Source: Pseudomonas uvaldensis (GTDB taxonomy: Bacteria; Pseudomonadota; Gammaproteobacteria; Pseudomonadales; Pseudomonadaceae). Taken from it: a stretch of 64,000 nt of DNA. Where the stretch lies: assembly GCF_021271205.1 (NCBI RefSeq), contig NZ_JAIWKS010000002.1:124001-188000 (forward strand), written 5' to 3'. The translations under genes were made by a program, and so were the position numbers. Below, one piece after another: positions 18,520 to 27,589 of this stretch. The notes under the pieces are model-generated. The model made no database searches, was not told the origin of the DNA, and was given only the letters and a program-made list of their open reading frames with translations. Each line of letters starts with the position of its first letter. Position 1 is the stretch's first letter.

Positions 18520-19773
18520 TTAACCGCGTGGGGTCGCAGCGGCCAGTTTGCCTGCCGCTCCGTTTGTCGCCTTGGAAGGCGCGACTTGGGGCAGGTTGCT
18601 GGCTTCGAGTGCTTTGCGTTGTTGTGCCAGGGCCGCGAGGGTTTCTTCGCTGGCCATCGGCACGGTTTCAGGGGTTACCGGTGCACCTGGACGCGCCCGT
18701 TGCAGTCCCTTGACGATGATTGTGTCGTCTTTGCTCAGGCCACTACGCACGATGCGCAGGCCTTCGATCTTCGGCCCCAGCTCGACGGCGCGGTACGCGG
18801 GCTTGTTGTCGGCGTCCAGCACCAGCACGAATTTCTTGCCCAGATCGGTGCCCACGGCTTCGTCGTTGATCAACACGGCGGAGTAGGTGCCACTGCCCAC
18901 CAGCTTCAGCCGGGCATACAGGCCAGGGGTGTAGGCGCCGTCCTTGTTGTCGAACACGGCGCGGCCACGGATGGTGCCGGTCTGCGGGTTGACCTGGTTA
19001 TCGATGAAGTTCATCTGGCCCAGGTGCGGGTTGCCGTCCTCGTTGGACAGGCCCATGTAGACCGGCGTGGTCTGGCCGCGCTGGCCCTGGCGGGCGAGTT
19101 GGGTGTACTTGAGGAAGACACGCTCGTCGGCGTCGAAGTAGGCGTAGACCTTATCGGTGGACACCACGCTGGTGAGCGTCGTGGTATCAGCGGTCACCAG
19201 GTTGCCGGCAGTGATTTCCGCACGACTGACGCGACCGCTGATGGGCGAGGTGACCCGGGTGAAGCTCAGGTTCAGCTTGGCCAGGTCCAGTTGCGCCTGG
19301 ATGGCCGCGGCGGCGGCACGGGCTTCCTGGGCGGCGGTGGTGCGCGAATCAGCCAGCTCGGCGGAAATGGCATTGCTCTGGCGCAGGCGTTCGCCGCGCT
19401 GGGCTTCGTTTTCACTACGGGCGGCGGTCGCACGGGCCTGGGCGAGCTGGGCTTCGAGACGACGCACCTCGGCCTGGAAAGGGCGAGGGTCGATCTGGAA
19501 CAGCAAGTCGCCTTTCTTGACCAATGCACCTTCGGTAAAGGCTACTTCATCGATCTGCCCGGAAACCCGTGGACGAATCTCGACGGTTTCCGGTGCCTCC
19601 AGGCGCCCGGTGAACTCATCCCATTCATTGACCGGTTGTTCCAGTACCTTGGCTACACTGACCTTGGCAGCTGGCATGGAAGCTGCGCTATCGGGAGTCT
19701 TGCCACAGGCACTTATCACCAGCACCGCCAACAGTGCGAGGGGAAAGCGCAATTTTGAAAGTGAATGTTCCAT
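18520..19773 (-). CDS. mexE: RND periplasmic adaptor, MexE-like
   Basis: A 417-residue membrane-fusion protein joining MexF and OprN. It has a lipoprotein signal with lipobox VISAC, a barrel-sandwich lipoyl half beginning ETVEIRPRVSGQIDEVAF, an Ala-rich coiled-coil hairpin (about 95-165), the second lipoyl half LSFTRVTSPISGRVSRAEI, and a C-terminal barrel region. I start at ATG 19771-19773 (MEHSLSKLRF): GGAG sits 7 bases before it, whereas the longer frame to 19893 lacks such support. First gene of the operon; the 174 bp in front hold a nod-box-like palindrome (19858-19872). The LysR activator MexT, usually encoded next to mexE, is not in this window. Confidence 0.93.
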   Translation of the reverse strand: MEHSLSKLRFPLALLAVLVISACGKTPDSAASMPAAKVSVAKVLEQPVNEWDEFTGRLEAPETVEIRPRVSGQIDEVAFTEGALVKKGDLLFQIDPRPFQAEVRRLEAQLAQARATAARSENEAQRGERLRQSNAISAELADSRTTAAQEARAAAAAIQAQLDLAKLNLSFTRVTSPISGRVSRAEITAGNLVTADTTTLTSVVSTDKVYAYFDADERVFLKYTQLARQGQRGQTTPVYMGLSNEDGNPHLGQMNFIDNQVNPQTGTIRGRAVFDNKDGAYTPGLYARLKLVGSGTYSAVLINDEAVGTDLGKKFVLVLDADNKPAYRAVELGPKIEGLRIVRSGLSKDDTIIVKGLQRARPGAPVTPETVPMASEETLAALAQQRKALEASNLPQVAPSKATNGAAGKLAAATPRG

Positions 19774-19857
19774 GGATAGCTCCGCCAATGTATTGAGAAT
19801 GGGCGGATAATGCGTGGCGGGAAGGGAAGGAACGAATCGAATGAAGCAAAGATCACT

Positions 19858-19872
19858 ATCATTCGGAATGAT
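19858..19872. promoter_or_regulatory. Nod-box-like ATC-N9-GAT palindrome upstream of mexE
   Basis: The bases ATCATTCGGAATGAT form a perfect 6+3+6 inverted repeat fitting the LysR-type ATC-N9-GAT core. It lies about 85 bp before the mexE start codon, a normal place for the site of a MexT-like activator. Identity of the regulator is inferred. Confidence 0.45.
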
Positions 19873-19947
19873 ATAAGCCAGTTGCCATCCCACAGGCTGT
19901 TTTCAACGCAGCATGAACGAGTATCAAGGCTGTTAAGAGCCCAGGGA

Positions 19948-20712
19948 TTATTGGGGCAGATAGAGCGCCTGTATGCGTTCGAACGTTCCATCCTGGCGCA
20001 GGGCTTCAACGGCTTCGCGCAGCTCCTGGACCATTTTCGGTGTGCACTGCTTCGAGCAGGCCAGGTAAAGGTCGGCATTGCTGCCAACAGGGCTCATGAG
20101 CAATGGGCGTTCGGACACTTTCGGCCAGATGTATCGACTTTCCGGAACGCCGTTGAACCAGGCATCGATACGTCCCATCAACAGCATCTGGGCCGGATTG
20201 TCGCCGATGGTCAGAGGATGGATCTGCTCGTCGCTGAACCCCTCCGAGCGCAGGATTTCCTCCTGAGCACTACCCAGGCCTACGCCGATCTTGCGGTAGG
20301 TTTTCTTGGCTTGGGCGAAGCTGTCCACCTGCCGGTCAAGGCTGAAGAACGCGCGCTCCATCGGCATGATCGACGCGATCCAGGTAAAGCGGTCCTCGCG
20401 CACGGGTATGCGTGACAGAGGCGCGATCAGGTGATCGCGTTCCTCGCTGACATGCTTTTGCGCCCTTGCCCAGGGGAGCACGTGGAGTTTTACCGCATAT
20501 CCGGCCTTGGCCATGGCTTGCATGGCAATGTCTCCGACGATTCCATGACCTCGGGGATCATCGATGAATGTGAGGGGGGGAGCATCCAGGATATGCAGTT
20601 CAATCGACAGTGGATCGCCGTGCGTCTGACAGGCCACCAGCATCGTTAGTGACAGGCAAAGCCGGCAGAGTGCTAGGGAGCGGACATTCAACACACGTGT
20701 GATCCGGCTCAT
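19948..20712 (-). CDS. Periplasmic solute-binding protein (SBP_bac_3 family)
   Basis: A 254-residue secreted protein resembling the amino-acid type of ABC solute-binding proteins. The N-terminus has a hydrophobic segment ending in MLVAC, which could be a lipobox. The mature part follows the family plan: LDAPPLTFIDDPRGHGIVGDIAMQAMAKAGY, then a second lobe with IGVGLGSAQEEIL, and near the end LREAVEALRQDGTFERI. No permease or ATPase gene is adjacent, so it may be an orphan sensor or binding protein. I start at ATG 20710-20712 (MSRITRV); an in-frame ATG 12 codons earlier (MVHHLS) and longer forms exist, and Shine-Dalgarno support is weak for all. It is divergent from the first NRPS gene. Confidence 0.75.
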   Translation of the reverse strand: MSRITRVLNVRSLALCRLCLSLTMLVACQTHGDPLSIELHILDAPPLTFIDDPRGHGIVGDIAMQAMAKAGYAVKLHVLPWARAQKHVSEERDHLIAPLSRIPVREDRFTWIASIMPMERAFFSLDRQVDSFAQAKKTYRKIGVGLGSAQEEILRSEGFSDEQIHPLTIGDNPAQMLLMGRIDAWFNGVPESRYIWPKVSERPLLMSPVGSNADLYLACSKQCTPKMVQELREAVEALRQDGTFERIQALYLPQ

Positions 20713-21065
20713 GATTGATACTTCAGGTATTGAAAGGTGGTGCACCATTCTACGTCTGCCTCGGGTATTGAGACAGCGTCTCGCGGGATGCGGTTTGTGC
20801 GGCGCAGCACATCTGTAAACAAGCGGTGATCGGATCGACACGCCATCGCAAATCAGGTTGGCGCTTTGACGCCGCCGTGGCGGAAATCAGGGACATACCC
20901 TGGAGGATGGCGTTTTTCCTACAAGACTTTCAGTTATTGGGTCAGGAATTTTGAGAGATGCCTGATACTCTTGACGCCAAGTAGGGCCCCACGGGATGGG
21001 GTTGTCCGGAACCACGGCACCCGAGTGGGGGGTGCAAATCCGCGCAATCATATGAGAAGGATCTT
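20713..21065. other. 353-bp divergent intergenic region before the NRPS genes
   Basis: No gene is visible here. It must hold the promoters of the solute-binding protein (leftward) and of the first NRPS gene (rightward). I cannot place convincing -35/-10 boxes or a lux box. It contains a short leader hairpin (20985-21003) with a GGGA loop, and AGAAGGA at about 21055-21061 as the Shine-Dalgarno sequence of the ATG at 21066. Confidence 0.7.
20985..21003 (+). promoter_or_regulatory. Candidate RsmA/RsmE-binding hairpin in the NRPS leader
   Basis: GGCCCCACGGGATGGGGTT folds into a stem of CCCCA with TGGGG (extended by two G-T pairs) and a five-base loop CGGGA that presents GGA, the recognition core of CsrA/RsmA proteins. 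It is about 62 bases before the NRPS start. Pseudomonas lipopeptides are commonly Gac/Rsm-controlled; the role here is inferred. Confidence 0.35.
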
Positions 21066-24000
21066 ATGAACCCTGTACCCGCTGTTGCGGTGGATGGCCT
21101 TGCCATGCCATCCGAAAGCTTCCCCCTGACCGCCCCCCAGCGAGACATCTGGCTCGATCAGCGACGGCTGGGTGACTCGCCGTTGTACAACATCGGCGGT
21201 TATGTCGAACTGACCGGCCCGTTGCATGCGCAAGTGATGCAAGGTGCGCTCGAATGTCTGGTGGCCAGGCATGACGCGCTGCGCACGGTGTTGCTGCCGG
21301 GCAACGAGGGTCTGCCACGGCAGCGTTTTGCAGCGTCGTTGCCGGTATCGATGCCGTTCTATGATTTCGCGACCCATCCTGATCCTGAATCCATGGCGCA
21401 GACGCTGATCCAGGAGCAGATGCAGCAGATGTATGGGCTGGAAGGCGAGCCGCTGTTCCGTTTCAGCCTGATCCGCCTCGATGCGACCCGTCACTGGCTC
21501 GCTACCCAGGCCCATCACCTGATCCTGGATGGCTGGGGGTTTGGCCAGATGCTCAAGTCCCTGGGCGACATCTACAGTGCGTTGTTATTGGCCGGGCAAC
21601 CGCCGCTGTCGGCGCCGGGTTATGTCGAATTCATCCGCGAGGAAGCCGATTACCGGCAATCGGCGCGGGCGCAACGGGACAGGGCTTACTGGCTGGACAA
21701 GTATTGCGTCCTGCCGGAACCATTATTGATACCGCGCTACCGACAGCGCCTTGCGGGGGACGCCGCACCGGGCCGTACCCATGTGCATGCCTTTCCCGCT
21801 TTGCTGCATGAACGCATGAAGCAGGCGTTCCGGCACCTCGGCGCTTCGGCATTCCATGTGTTGCTGGCAGCGCTGTACGTTTATTTCAGTCGCACCGGAC
21901 AACGTGACGAATGGGTGGTCGGGTTGCCGCTGCTCAACCGGTCCGGGGCCAGGTTCAAGGAAACCCTGGGGTTGTTTACTCAGGTCAGTGCCGTGCGTCT
22001 CTCCCTGGGGCGCGAACGCCCGTTCGGCGAGCTGGTTGGTGAAGTATGCAGGCAATTGAAACAGGACTTCCGCCACCAGCGCTTTTCCCTCAGCGATATG
22101 AATCGGGCACTGGGCCTGCTGCGTGAGGACCGCGCCCAGCTGTTCGACGTGTCGGTGTCCTACGAACAGGATGATCATGACTACCGTTACGGTGAAGCGT
22201 TGGCCCACACGATCAAGGTTTCCAATCGACATGAGGCCATGCCGCTGGCCATCCATCTGCGCAGCAATCGCTATAACGACAAGGTCTGGTTGCACCTGGT
22301 CTACAACGAGGCGTATTTCGAGGCGGTGGAAATAGCGGCATTGGCCGAGCGTTTGCTTTGGGTGCTGGAGCAGGGGCTGGAGAACGCCGACCTGCCGGTG
22401 GCCGATTTTGCCTTGAGCACGCCTGCGGAAGATTCACTGTTGCGGCAATGGCGTGGTCCCCAGGGTGAGTCCTCCGGAGGACGGACGATTCACCAACGTT
22501 TCGAGGCGGTAGCGGCGCAACGGCCGGACGCCGTGGCGGCGGTCGCGCCTGGATGCAGCCTGACCTATGGCGACTTGAACGGGCGCGCCAATGCCCTGGC
22601 CCATCATCTGATCGGGCTCGGTGTGCGACCGGACGAGCGGGTAGCGATTGTGGCGCGGCGGGGCCTGGACACTCTGGTCGGGCTGGTGGCGATCCTCAAG
22701 GCCGGTGCCGGATACGTGCCGATCGATCCGGAATATCCCGCCGAACGCTTGAGCTACCTGCTCGGCGACAGTGTGCCGGTAGCGGTGCTGACCCAACGCG
22801 ATGTGCGTGAGCGACTGCCGGCCCTGGACGTGCCAGTGCTCGATCTCGACCGTCGCACCTGGCCATCGGGGCTTGCCTCCAATACCCGGCCAGCGGGCTT
22901 GACCGACGAACACCTGGCCTACGTCATCTATACCTCGGGTTCCACCGGTCTGCCGAAAGGGGTCATGGTCGAGCACCGCGCACTGTCCCATCTGGTGGAC
23001 TGGCATTGTGACGCGTTCGGCCTGGGCAGCGGCAGCCATACGTCAAGCCTGGCAGGATTCGGTTTCGACGCCATGGCCTGGGAGATCTGGCCCGCGCTGT
23101 GTGCAGGGGCAACCCTGCATTTGCCAGCCGCAAGCCAGGGCGGGGAAGACATTGATGCCTTGCTCGACTGGTGGTGCCAACAGCCGCTGGACATCAGCTT
23201 CTTACCGACGCCGGTGGCCGAGTACGCCTTCAGCCGTCACTTGCAACATCCGACCTTGCGCACGTTGCTCATTGGTGGCGATCGTTTGCGATCTCTTCCT
23301 CACCCGCAGACATTCGAGGTCGTGAACAACTATGGTCCGACCGAGGCCACGGTCGTTGCCACGTCGGGGAAAATCGATGTCGCAGGGCTGCCGCATATCG
23401 GCAAGCCTGTGACCCATGCGACGGTGCATCTGCTTGACGACCGACAGCGCCCGGTGCCGATGGGGGTGGCGGGCGAGTTGTATGTCGGTGGCGCCGGGGT
23501 TGCCCGAGGCTATCTGAACCGTGCGCAATTGACCGAAGAGCGTTTTCTCAAGGACCCCTTCAGCCATGATCCGCAAGCGCGGATGTACCGCACCGGAGAC
23601 CTTGCGCGGTGGGGCTTCGATGGTCATCTGGAGTACCTGGGCCGCAACGACGACCAGGTGAAAGTCCGTGGCGTACGCATCGAGTTGGGGGAAGTCGAGG
23701 CTGCGCTGGGCCGTCATGTCGCGGTGCGGGAGGCCGTGGCCCTGGTGCGCAACGAGCAACTATTGACGTGGTTCACTGAGCGAGAGCCGCTGGACATTGC
23801 GGCCTTGCATGATCACATGAAGTCCTGCCTGCCAGCCGCGTTGCTTCCGACGGCCTACGTGCGGCTGGCGGCGATGCCTTTGACACCCAACGGCAAACTC
23901 GATCGCCAGGCGTTGCCGGCACCGGGCCCGGAGGCACTGGTTCGCCGGGAGTACGAAGCGCCCCAGGGCGAAACCGAAAACCTGTTGGCGCGGCTCTGGG

Positions 24001-24180
24001 CTGAAGTACTGCAGATTGAACGAGTCGGGCGTCATGACCATTTCTTTGAGCTGGGCGGTCATTCACTGCTGGCGGTAGGCCTGGCCGAGCGGATGCGCCA
24101 GCATGGCTTGGCTGCCGATGTACAGGTGTTGTTCGGCCAGCCGACCCTCGCGGCCCTGGCGGCTGCGACCGGCAACGGGC
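21066..24180 (+). other. NRPS module 1: Cstarter-A(Leu)-T
   Basis: Cstarter about 21115-22440, adenylation about 22490-23940 (YTSGSTGLPKG near 22930), carrier about 23960-24170 (GGHSLL). Specificity residues read by alignment to GrsA: DAWFLGNVV, the standard Pseudomonas leucine code. The next condensation domain is of the dual type, so residue 1 is predicted D-Leu. Confidence 0.85.
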
Positions 24181-27100
24181 GAGAGATCGTCGTGCCGGCC
24201 AACAGGATTGCAGCGGATTGCATCCATATCACACCGCAAATGTTGCCGCTGGTGCAATTGGATCAGGACACCCTCGACCGTGTCGTCGCCACCGTGCCGG
24301 GTGGGGCGGGCAATGTGCAGGACATCTATCCCCTGGCGCCGTTGCAGGAGGGCATTCTCTATCACCACGTCACCGCAGAGCTGGGCGATCCGTACCTCCT
24401 GCAATCGCGTCTGGCATTCGACAGTGTCGAGCGCCTCGAAGCCTTCGCCGATGCACTGCGCCAGGTCATGGTCCGGCACGATATCCTGCGCAGCGCCGTG
24501 CTCTGGGAAGGATTGACCACGCCGGTGCAGGTGGTCTGGCGTGAGGCCCGATTGCCGGTGCAGCAAGTGCAGTTGGATCCGGCCCAAGGGGCCATTCTCG
24601 ATCAGTTGCATGAACGCTTCGATGCCCGTCACTACCGCCTGGACATCAGCCAGGCGCCGCTGATCCGGCTGGTGTACGCCCATGATCCGGTAAATCGGCG
24701 GGTGGTTGCGGTGCTGTTGTTCCATCACCTGGCGCTGGATCACGTGGCACTGGAGATCATGCGCCAGGAGATGCAGGCCAGCCTGCTGGGGCGGACCGAG
24801 CCGCTTGCGGCGGCGGTGCCGTATCGTAACTATGTGGCCCAGACGCGCCTGGGCGTCAGCGAACACACGCATGAACAGTTCTTTCGCGAAATGCTTGGCG
24901 ATATCGACGAACCGACCCTGCCGTTCGGTTTGAGCGATGTGCGCGATGAGGGCCGGGGCATCGACGAAGCGGTGCAATCGTTGGATGGCGGGTTGGCGCT
25001 ACGCTTGCGCAACCATGCCCGGACGCTGGGCGTCAGCGCCGCCAGCCTGTTCCATCTGGCGTGGGCTCAGGTGCTGGCGGCGACCTCCGGACAGGACCGG
25101 GTCGTGTTCGGCACGGTGTTGATGGGGCGCATGCAGGGCGGCGAGGGCGCGGACCGGGCGCTGGGGGTGTTCATCAATACCCTGCCATTGCGGGTGGATG
25201 TGAGCGAGGGCGTGCGCGCCGGCGTGCAGGCCACCCATGCCCGGTTGAGTGCGCTGTTGACCCATGAACATGCCTCGCTGGCGCTGGCTCAGCGTTGCAG
25301 TGGCGTTGCGGCGCCATCGCCGTTGTTCAGCGCCTTGTTCAATTATCGTCATAACACCGACGAAGTACCGGACGAGGAGGCGCGACAGGCCTGGCAAGGT
25401 ATCGAGACCCTGGTCAGCGAGGAGCGTACCAACTATCCGCTCAGCCTGATCGCCGAGGATTCAGGCACGGACTTCAGACTCATCGCCAAGACCCGGATGG
25501 GCCTCGGCGCCGGGCGAATCTGCGGTTATATGCAAACGGTATTACAGGCCCTGGTTGATGCGTTGGAGCAGGCGCCGCAAGCGCCGGTGAACAGTCTGTC
25601 GATCTTGCCGGATGCCGAACGCCAGCGCTTATTGGTCGAGTTCAACGACACTCAGGTCGATTGCCCGATCGAGCAGACTATCCATGGGTTGTTTGAAGAC
25701 TGGGTTACTCGCAAGCCGGACGCGATTGCGGTGCAGGCCGGCTCACGGCGGCTGACCTACCGCGAACTCGACGAGCAGGCCAATCGATTGGCCGGGCACC
25801 TGTGCGAGCGGGGCGTGCGGCCTGAATCGCGGGTAGCGATCTGCGTCGAGCGCGGCCCGGAGTTGGTGATCGGTCTGCTCGGCATTCTCAAGGCCGGCGG
25901 CGCCTATGTACCGCTGGACCCCGATTACCCGTTGGAGCGCCTGAACCATATGGTGCGCGACAGCGCTCCGGTAGCGGTCCTGGTGCACGAGGCAACCCGG
26001 CGTCTGCTCGGCGAATCCGATTTGCCGCTGATCGATTTCGACCGTTGCGCCTGGCAGGAACACCCGGCCGACAAACCGTTCGTGCCGGGCCTGAGCGGTT
26101 CGAGTCTGGCTTACATGATCTACACCTCCGGGTCCACTGGCGTCCCCAAAGGCGTGATGCTCGAACACCGTGGCGCCTGCAACATGGTGCATTGGGGGTC
26201 GCAGATCAGCCCGCCTACCGAACACGGCGCCTTGTTGCAGAAGGCTCCGTTCAGCTTCGACAGCTCGGTCTGGGAAATCTTCTGGCCGCTGTGCTCCGGC
26301 ATGCGCCTGGTGCTGGCGCGTCCCGATGGCAATCGCGATTCGGCCTATGTGGTCCAAATGATCCGTGAGCAGGCCATCACCGTGGTCAAGTTCGTGCCGG
26401 CGCTGTTGCAACAGTTCATCGAACAGGATGACGTCAGCCAATGCACCAGTCTCACCGACATCCTCAACGGTGGCGGTGAGCTCACCGTCGCTGTTGCCCG
26501 CCGCGTGCGTGAGCGGCTGCCGTGGGTTCGTTTGCACAACGTCTATGGCCCGACCGAAACCACGGTGGACAGTACCGGGTGGACCCTGGAACCGCACATG
26601 CCGGTACCGGAGGCTGTGGTGCCGATTGGCAAGGCCCTGTGCAATACCCGACTCTATGTACTCGACGCCCACGACCGTCCGGTACCGTTCGGTGTCGGCG
26701 GCCAGTTGCACATCGGTGGGGTCGGCGTGGCGCGCGGTTACCTGGGGCTGGCGCAGATGCAGGCCGAGCGCTTTATCGACAGTCCGTTCGTGGCCGGCGA
26801 CCGCTTGTACCGCACGGGCGATCTGGTGCGTTATCTTCCCGACGGCAACTTGCAATACCTGGGACGCAACGACTTCCAGGTCAAGCTGCGCGGCGTACGC
26901 CTGGAACCGGGGGAAATCGAGGCACGGCTGATCGAGCACCCGGCCTTGCGCGAAGCCGTGGTGCTGCTGCGCGACGAGCGTCTGGTGGCTTATTACACCG
27001 TGCGCGAAGGCGGCGAAGCACCGTCCATCGAGGCCTTGCGGGCTCATCTGCTGGAGCGTTTGCCGGAGCACATGGTTCCAGGCGCCTATGTGCTGCTTGA

Positions 27101-27473
27101 CGCGTTGCCCCTGACCCCCAACGACAAAGTGGACCGCCAGGCCCTGCCGGCACCGGCTGCCGACGCGCTGCTCAGCCGTCGTTATGAGGTGCCCGAGGGG
27201 GAGGTCGAGGCAACGTTGGCGCGGATTTGGGCCGAGCTGCTCGAGGTCGAGCGAGTCGGCCGGCACGACGACTTCTTTGAACTCGGCGGGCATTCGCTAT
27301 TGGCGGTTGGCCTGGTGGCGCGCATGCGCCAGGTCGGCTTGCACGTGGATGCGCGCACGCTCTTCAGCCAATCGACGCTCGCGGCGTTGGCAACCCATAC
27401 CACCACACACGTGCAACAGCCGGACATACCGGCTACCACCATCCCTTACCTCAATCGCAAGCGTCGACTCTGA
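21066..27473 (+). CDS. Lipopeptide NRPS, initiation, two modules (Cstarter-A-T-C-A-T)
   Basis: A 2135-residue non-ribosomal peptide synthetase that starts a lipopeptide. The first condensation domain (HHLILDGWG at about residue 150) sits at the very N-terminus and should be a starter domain that joins a 3-hydroxy fatty acid to the first residue. Module 1 has a Leu pocket. Module 2 begins with a dual epimerisation/condensation domain (YHHVTAELGD, then HHLALDH) and has an unusual pocket (DSWKNGVVD). Both carrier domains have the GGHSLL phosphopantetheine serine. There is no thioesterase; the chain passes to the next protein, encoded 116 bp downstream. Start: ATG 21066 with AGAAGGA about 5 bases before it. 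By the module series it corresponds to BanA of the bananamide pathway. Confidence 0.95.
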   Translation: MNPVPAVAVDGLAMPSESFPLTAPQRDIWLDQRRLGDSPLYNIGGYVELTGPLHAQVMQGALECLVARHDALRTVLLPGNEGLPRQRFAASLPVSMPFYDFATHPDPESMAQTLIQEQMQQMYGLEGEPLFRFSLIRLDATRHWLATQAHHLILDGWGFGQMLKSLGDIYSALLLAGQPPLSAPGYVEFIREEADYRQSARAQRDRAYWLDKYCVLPEPLLIPRYRQRLAGDAAPGRTHVHAFPALLHERMKQAFRHLGASAFHVLLAALYVYFSRTGQRDEWVVGLPLLNRSGARFKETLGLFTQVSAVRLSLGRERPFGELVGEVCRQLKQDFRHQRFSLSDMNRALGLLREDRAQLFDVSVSYEQDDHDYRYGEALAHTIKVSNRHEAMPLAIHLRSNRYNDKVWLHLVYNEAYFEAVEIAALAERLLWVLEQGLENADLPVADFALSTPAEDSLLRQWRGPQGESSGGRTIHQRFEAVAAQRPDAVAAVAPGCSLTYGDLNGRANALAHHLIGLGVRPDERVAIVARRGLDTLVGLVAILKAGAGYVPIDPEYPAERLSYLLGDSVPVAVLTQRDVRERLPALDVPVLDLDRRTWPSGLASNTRPAGLTDEHLAYVIYTSGSTGLPKGVMVEHRALSHLVDWHCDAFGLGSGSHTSSLAGFGFDAMAWEIWPALCAGATLHLPAASQGGEDIDALLDWWCQQPLDISFLPTPVAEYAFSRHLQHPTLRTLLIGGDRLRSLPHPQTFEVVNNYGPTEATVVATSGKIDVAGLPHIGKPVTHATVHLLDDRQRPVPMGVAGELYVGGAGVARGYLNRAQLTEERFLKDPFSHDPQARMYRTGDLARWGFDGHLEYLGRNDDQVKVRGVRIELGEVEAALGRHVAVREAVALVRNEQLLTWFTEREPLDIAALHDHMKSCLPAALLPTAYVRLAAMPLTPNGKLDRQALPAPGPEALVRREYEAPQGETENLLARLWAEVLQIERVGRHDHFFELGGHSLLAVGLAERMRQHGLAADVQVLFGQPTLAALAAATGNGREIVVPANRIAADCIHITPQMLPLVQLDQDTLDRVVATVPGGAGNVQDIYPLAPLQEGILYHHVTAELGDPYLLQSRLAFDSVERLEAFADALRQVMVRHDILRSAVLWEGLTTPVQVVWREARLPVQQVQLDPAQGAILDQLHERFDARHYRLDISQAPLIRLVYAHDPVNRRVVAVLLFHHLALDHVALEIMRQEMQASLLGRTEPLAAAVPYRNYVAQTRLGVSEHTHEQFFREMLGDIDEPTLPFGLSDVRDEGRGIDEAVQSLDGGLALRLRNHARTLGVSAASLFHLAWAQVLAATSGQDRVVFGTVLMGRMQGGEGADRALGVFINTLPLRVDVSEGVRAGVQATHARLSALLTHEHASLALAQRCSGVAAPSPLFSALFNYRHNTDEVPDEEARQAWQGIETLVSEERTNYPLSLIAEDSGTDFRLIAKTRMGLGAGRICGYMQTVLQALVDALEQAPQAPVNSLSILPDAERQRLLVEFNDTQVDCPIEQTIHGLFEDWVTRKPDAIAVQAGSRRLTYRELDEQANRLAGHLCERGVRPESRVAICVERGPELVIGLLGILKAGGAYVPLDPDYPLERLNHMVRDSAPVAVLVHEATRRLLGESDLPLIDFDRCAWQEHPADKPFVPGLSGSSLAYMIYTSGSTGVPKGVMLEHRGACNMVHWGSQISPPTEHGALLQKAPFSFDSSVWEIFWPLCSGMRLVLARPDGNRDSAYVVQMIREQAITVVKFVPALLQQFIEQDDVSQCTSLTDILNGGGELTVAVARRVRERLPWVRLHNVYGPTETTVDSTGWTLEPHMPVPEAVVPIGKALCNTRLYVLDAHDRPVPFGVGGQLHIGGVGVARGYLGLAQMQAERFIDSPFVAGDRLYRTGDLVRYLPDGNLQYLGRNDFQVKLRGVRLEPGEIEARLIEHPALREAVVLLRDERLVAYYTVREGGEAPSIEALRAHLLERLPEHMVPGAYVLLDALPLTPNDKVDRQALPAPAADALLSRRYEVPEGEVEATLARIWAELLEVERVGRHDDFFELGGHSLLAVGLVARMRQVGLHVDARTLFSQSTLAALATHTTTHVQQPDIPATTIPYLNRKRRL
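24181..27440 (+). other. NRPS module 2: dual E/C-A(acidic?)-T
   Basis: Dual domain about 24220-25630, adenylation about 25670-27150, carrier about 27190-27400. The pocket reads DSWKNGVVD. A lysine at the position of GrsA Thr278 would suit an acidic side chain, and the module order suggests Asp (bananamide) or Glu. This code is not one I recognise, so the substrate is open. Confidence 0.55.
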
Positions 27474-27477
27474 ACCT

Positions 27478-27505
27478 GTGGCGAGGGGACAAGCCACCTC
27501 GCCAC
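27478..27505. repeat. Imperfect-loop hairpin between the two NRPS genes
   Basis: GTGGCGAGG (27478-27486) pairs perfectly with CCTCGCCAC (27497-27505) around a 10-base loop, directly after the stop of the first NRPS gene. The GTGGCGAG/CTCGCCAC arms recall short dispersed palindromes of fluorescent pseudomonads. There is only a short TTTT after it, so it may attenuate or stabilise the transcript rather than end it. Confidence 0.5.
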
Positions 27506-27576
27506 CAGGATTTTGTGCACATCTATCAAGGATGAAGGAGAGGGCCCGCATTGCACGGTCTTTCTCCCGTCGTTAC

Positions 27577-27582
27577 AGGAGG
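27577..27582 (+). promoter_or_regulatory. Strong Shine-Dalgarno AGGAGG fixing the start of the second NRPS
   Basis: AGGAGG lies 7 bases before ATG 27590. It favours this start over an upstream in-frame alternative at 27551, and the protein then begins directly with its docking domain. Confidence 0.85.
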
Positions 27583-27589
27583 TTGTCCC

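Noticed and set aside
13904..19773. mexEF-oprN as the dedicated lipopeptide exporter
   Set aside because: The genes match the general multidrug pump too well. Adjacency alone does not support a dedicated role.
20713..21065. A lux box or GacA-type upstream site before the NRPS genes
   Set aside because: I found no convincing inverted repeat of the lux type, nor a TGTAAG-N6-CTTACA element.
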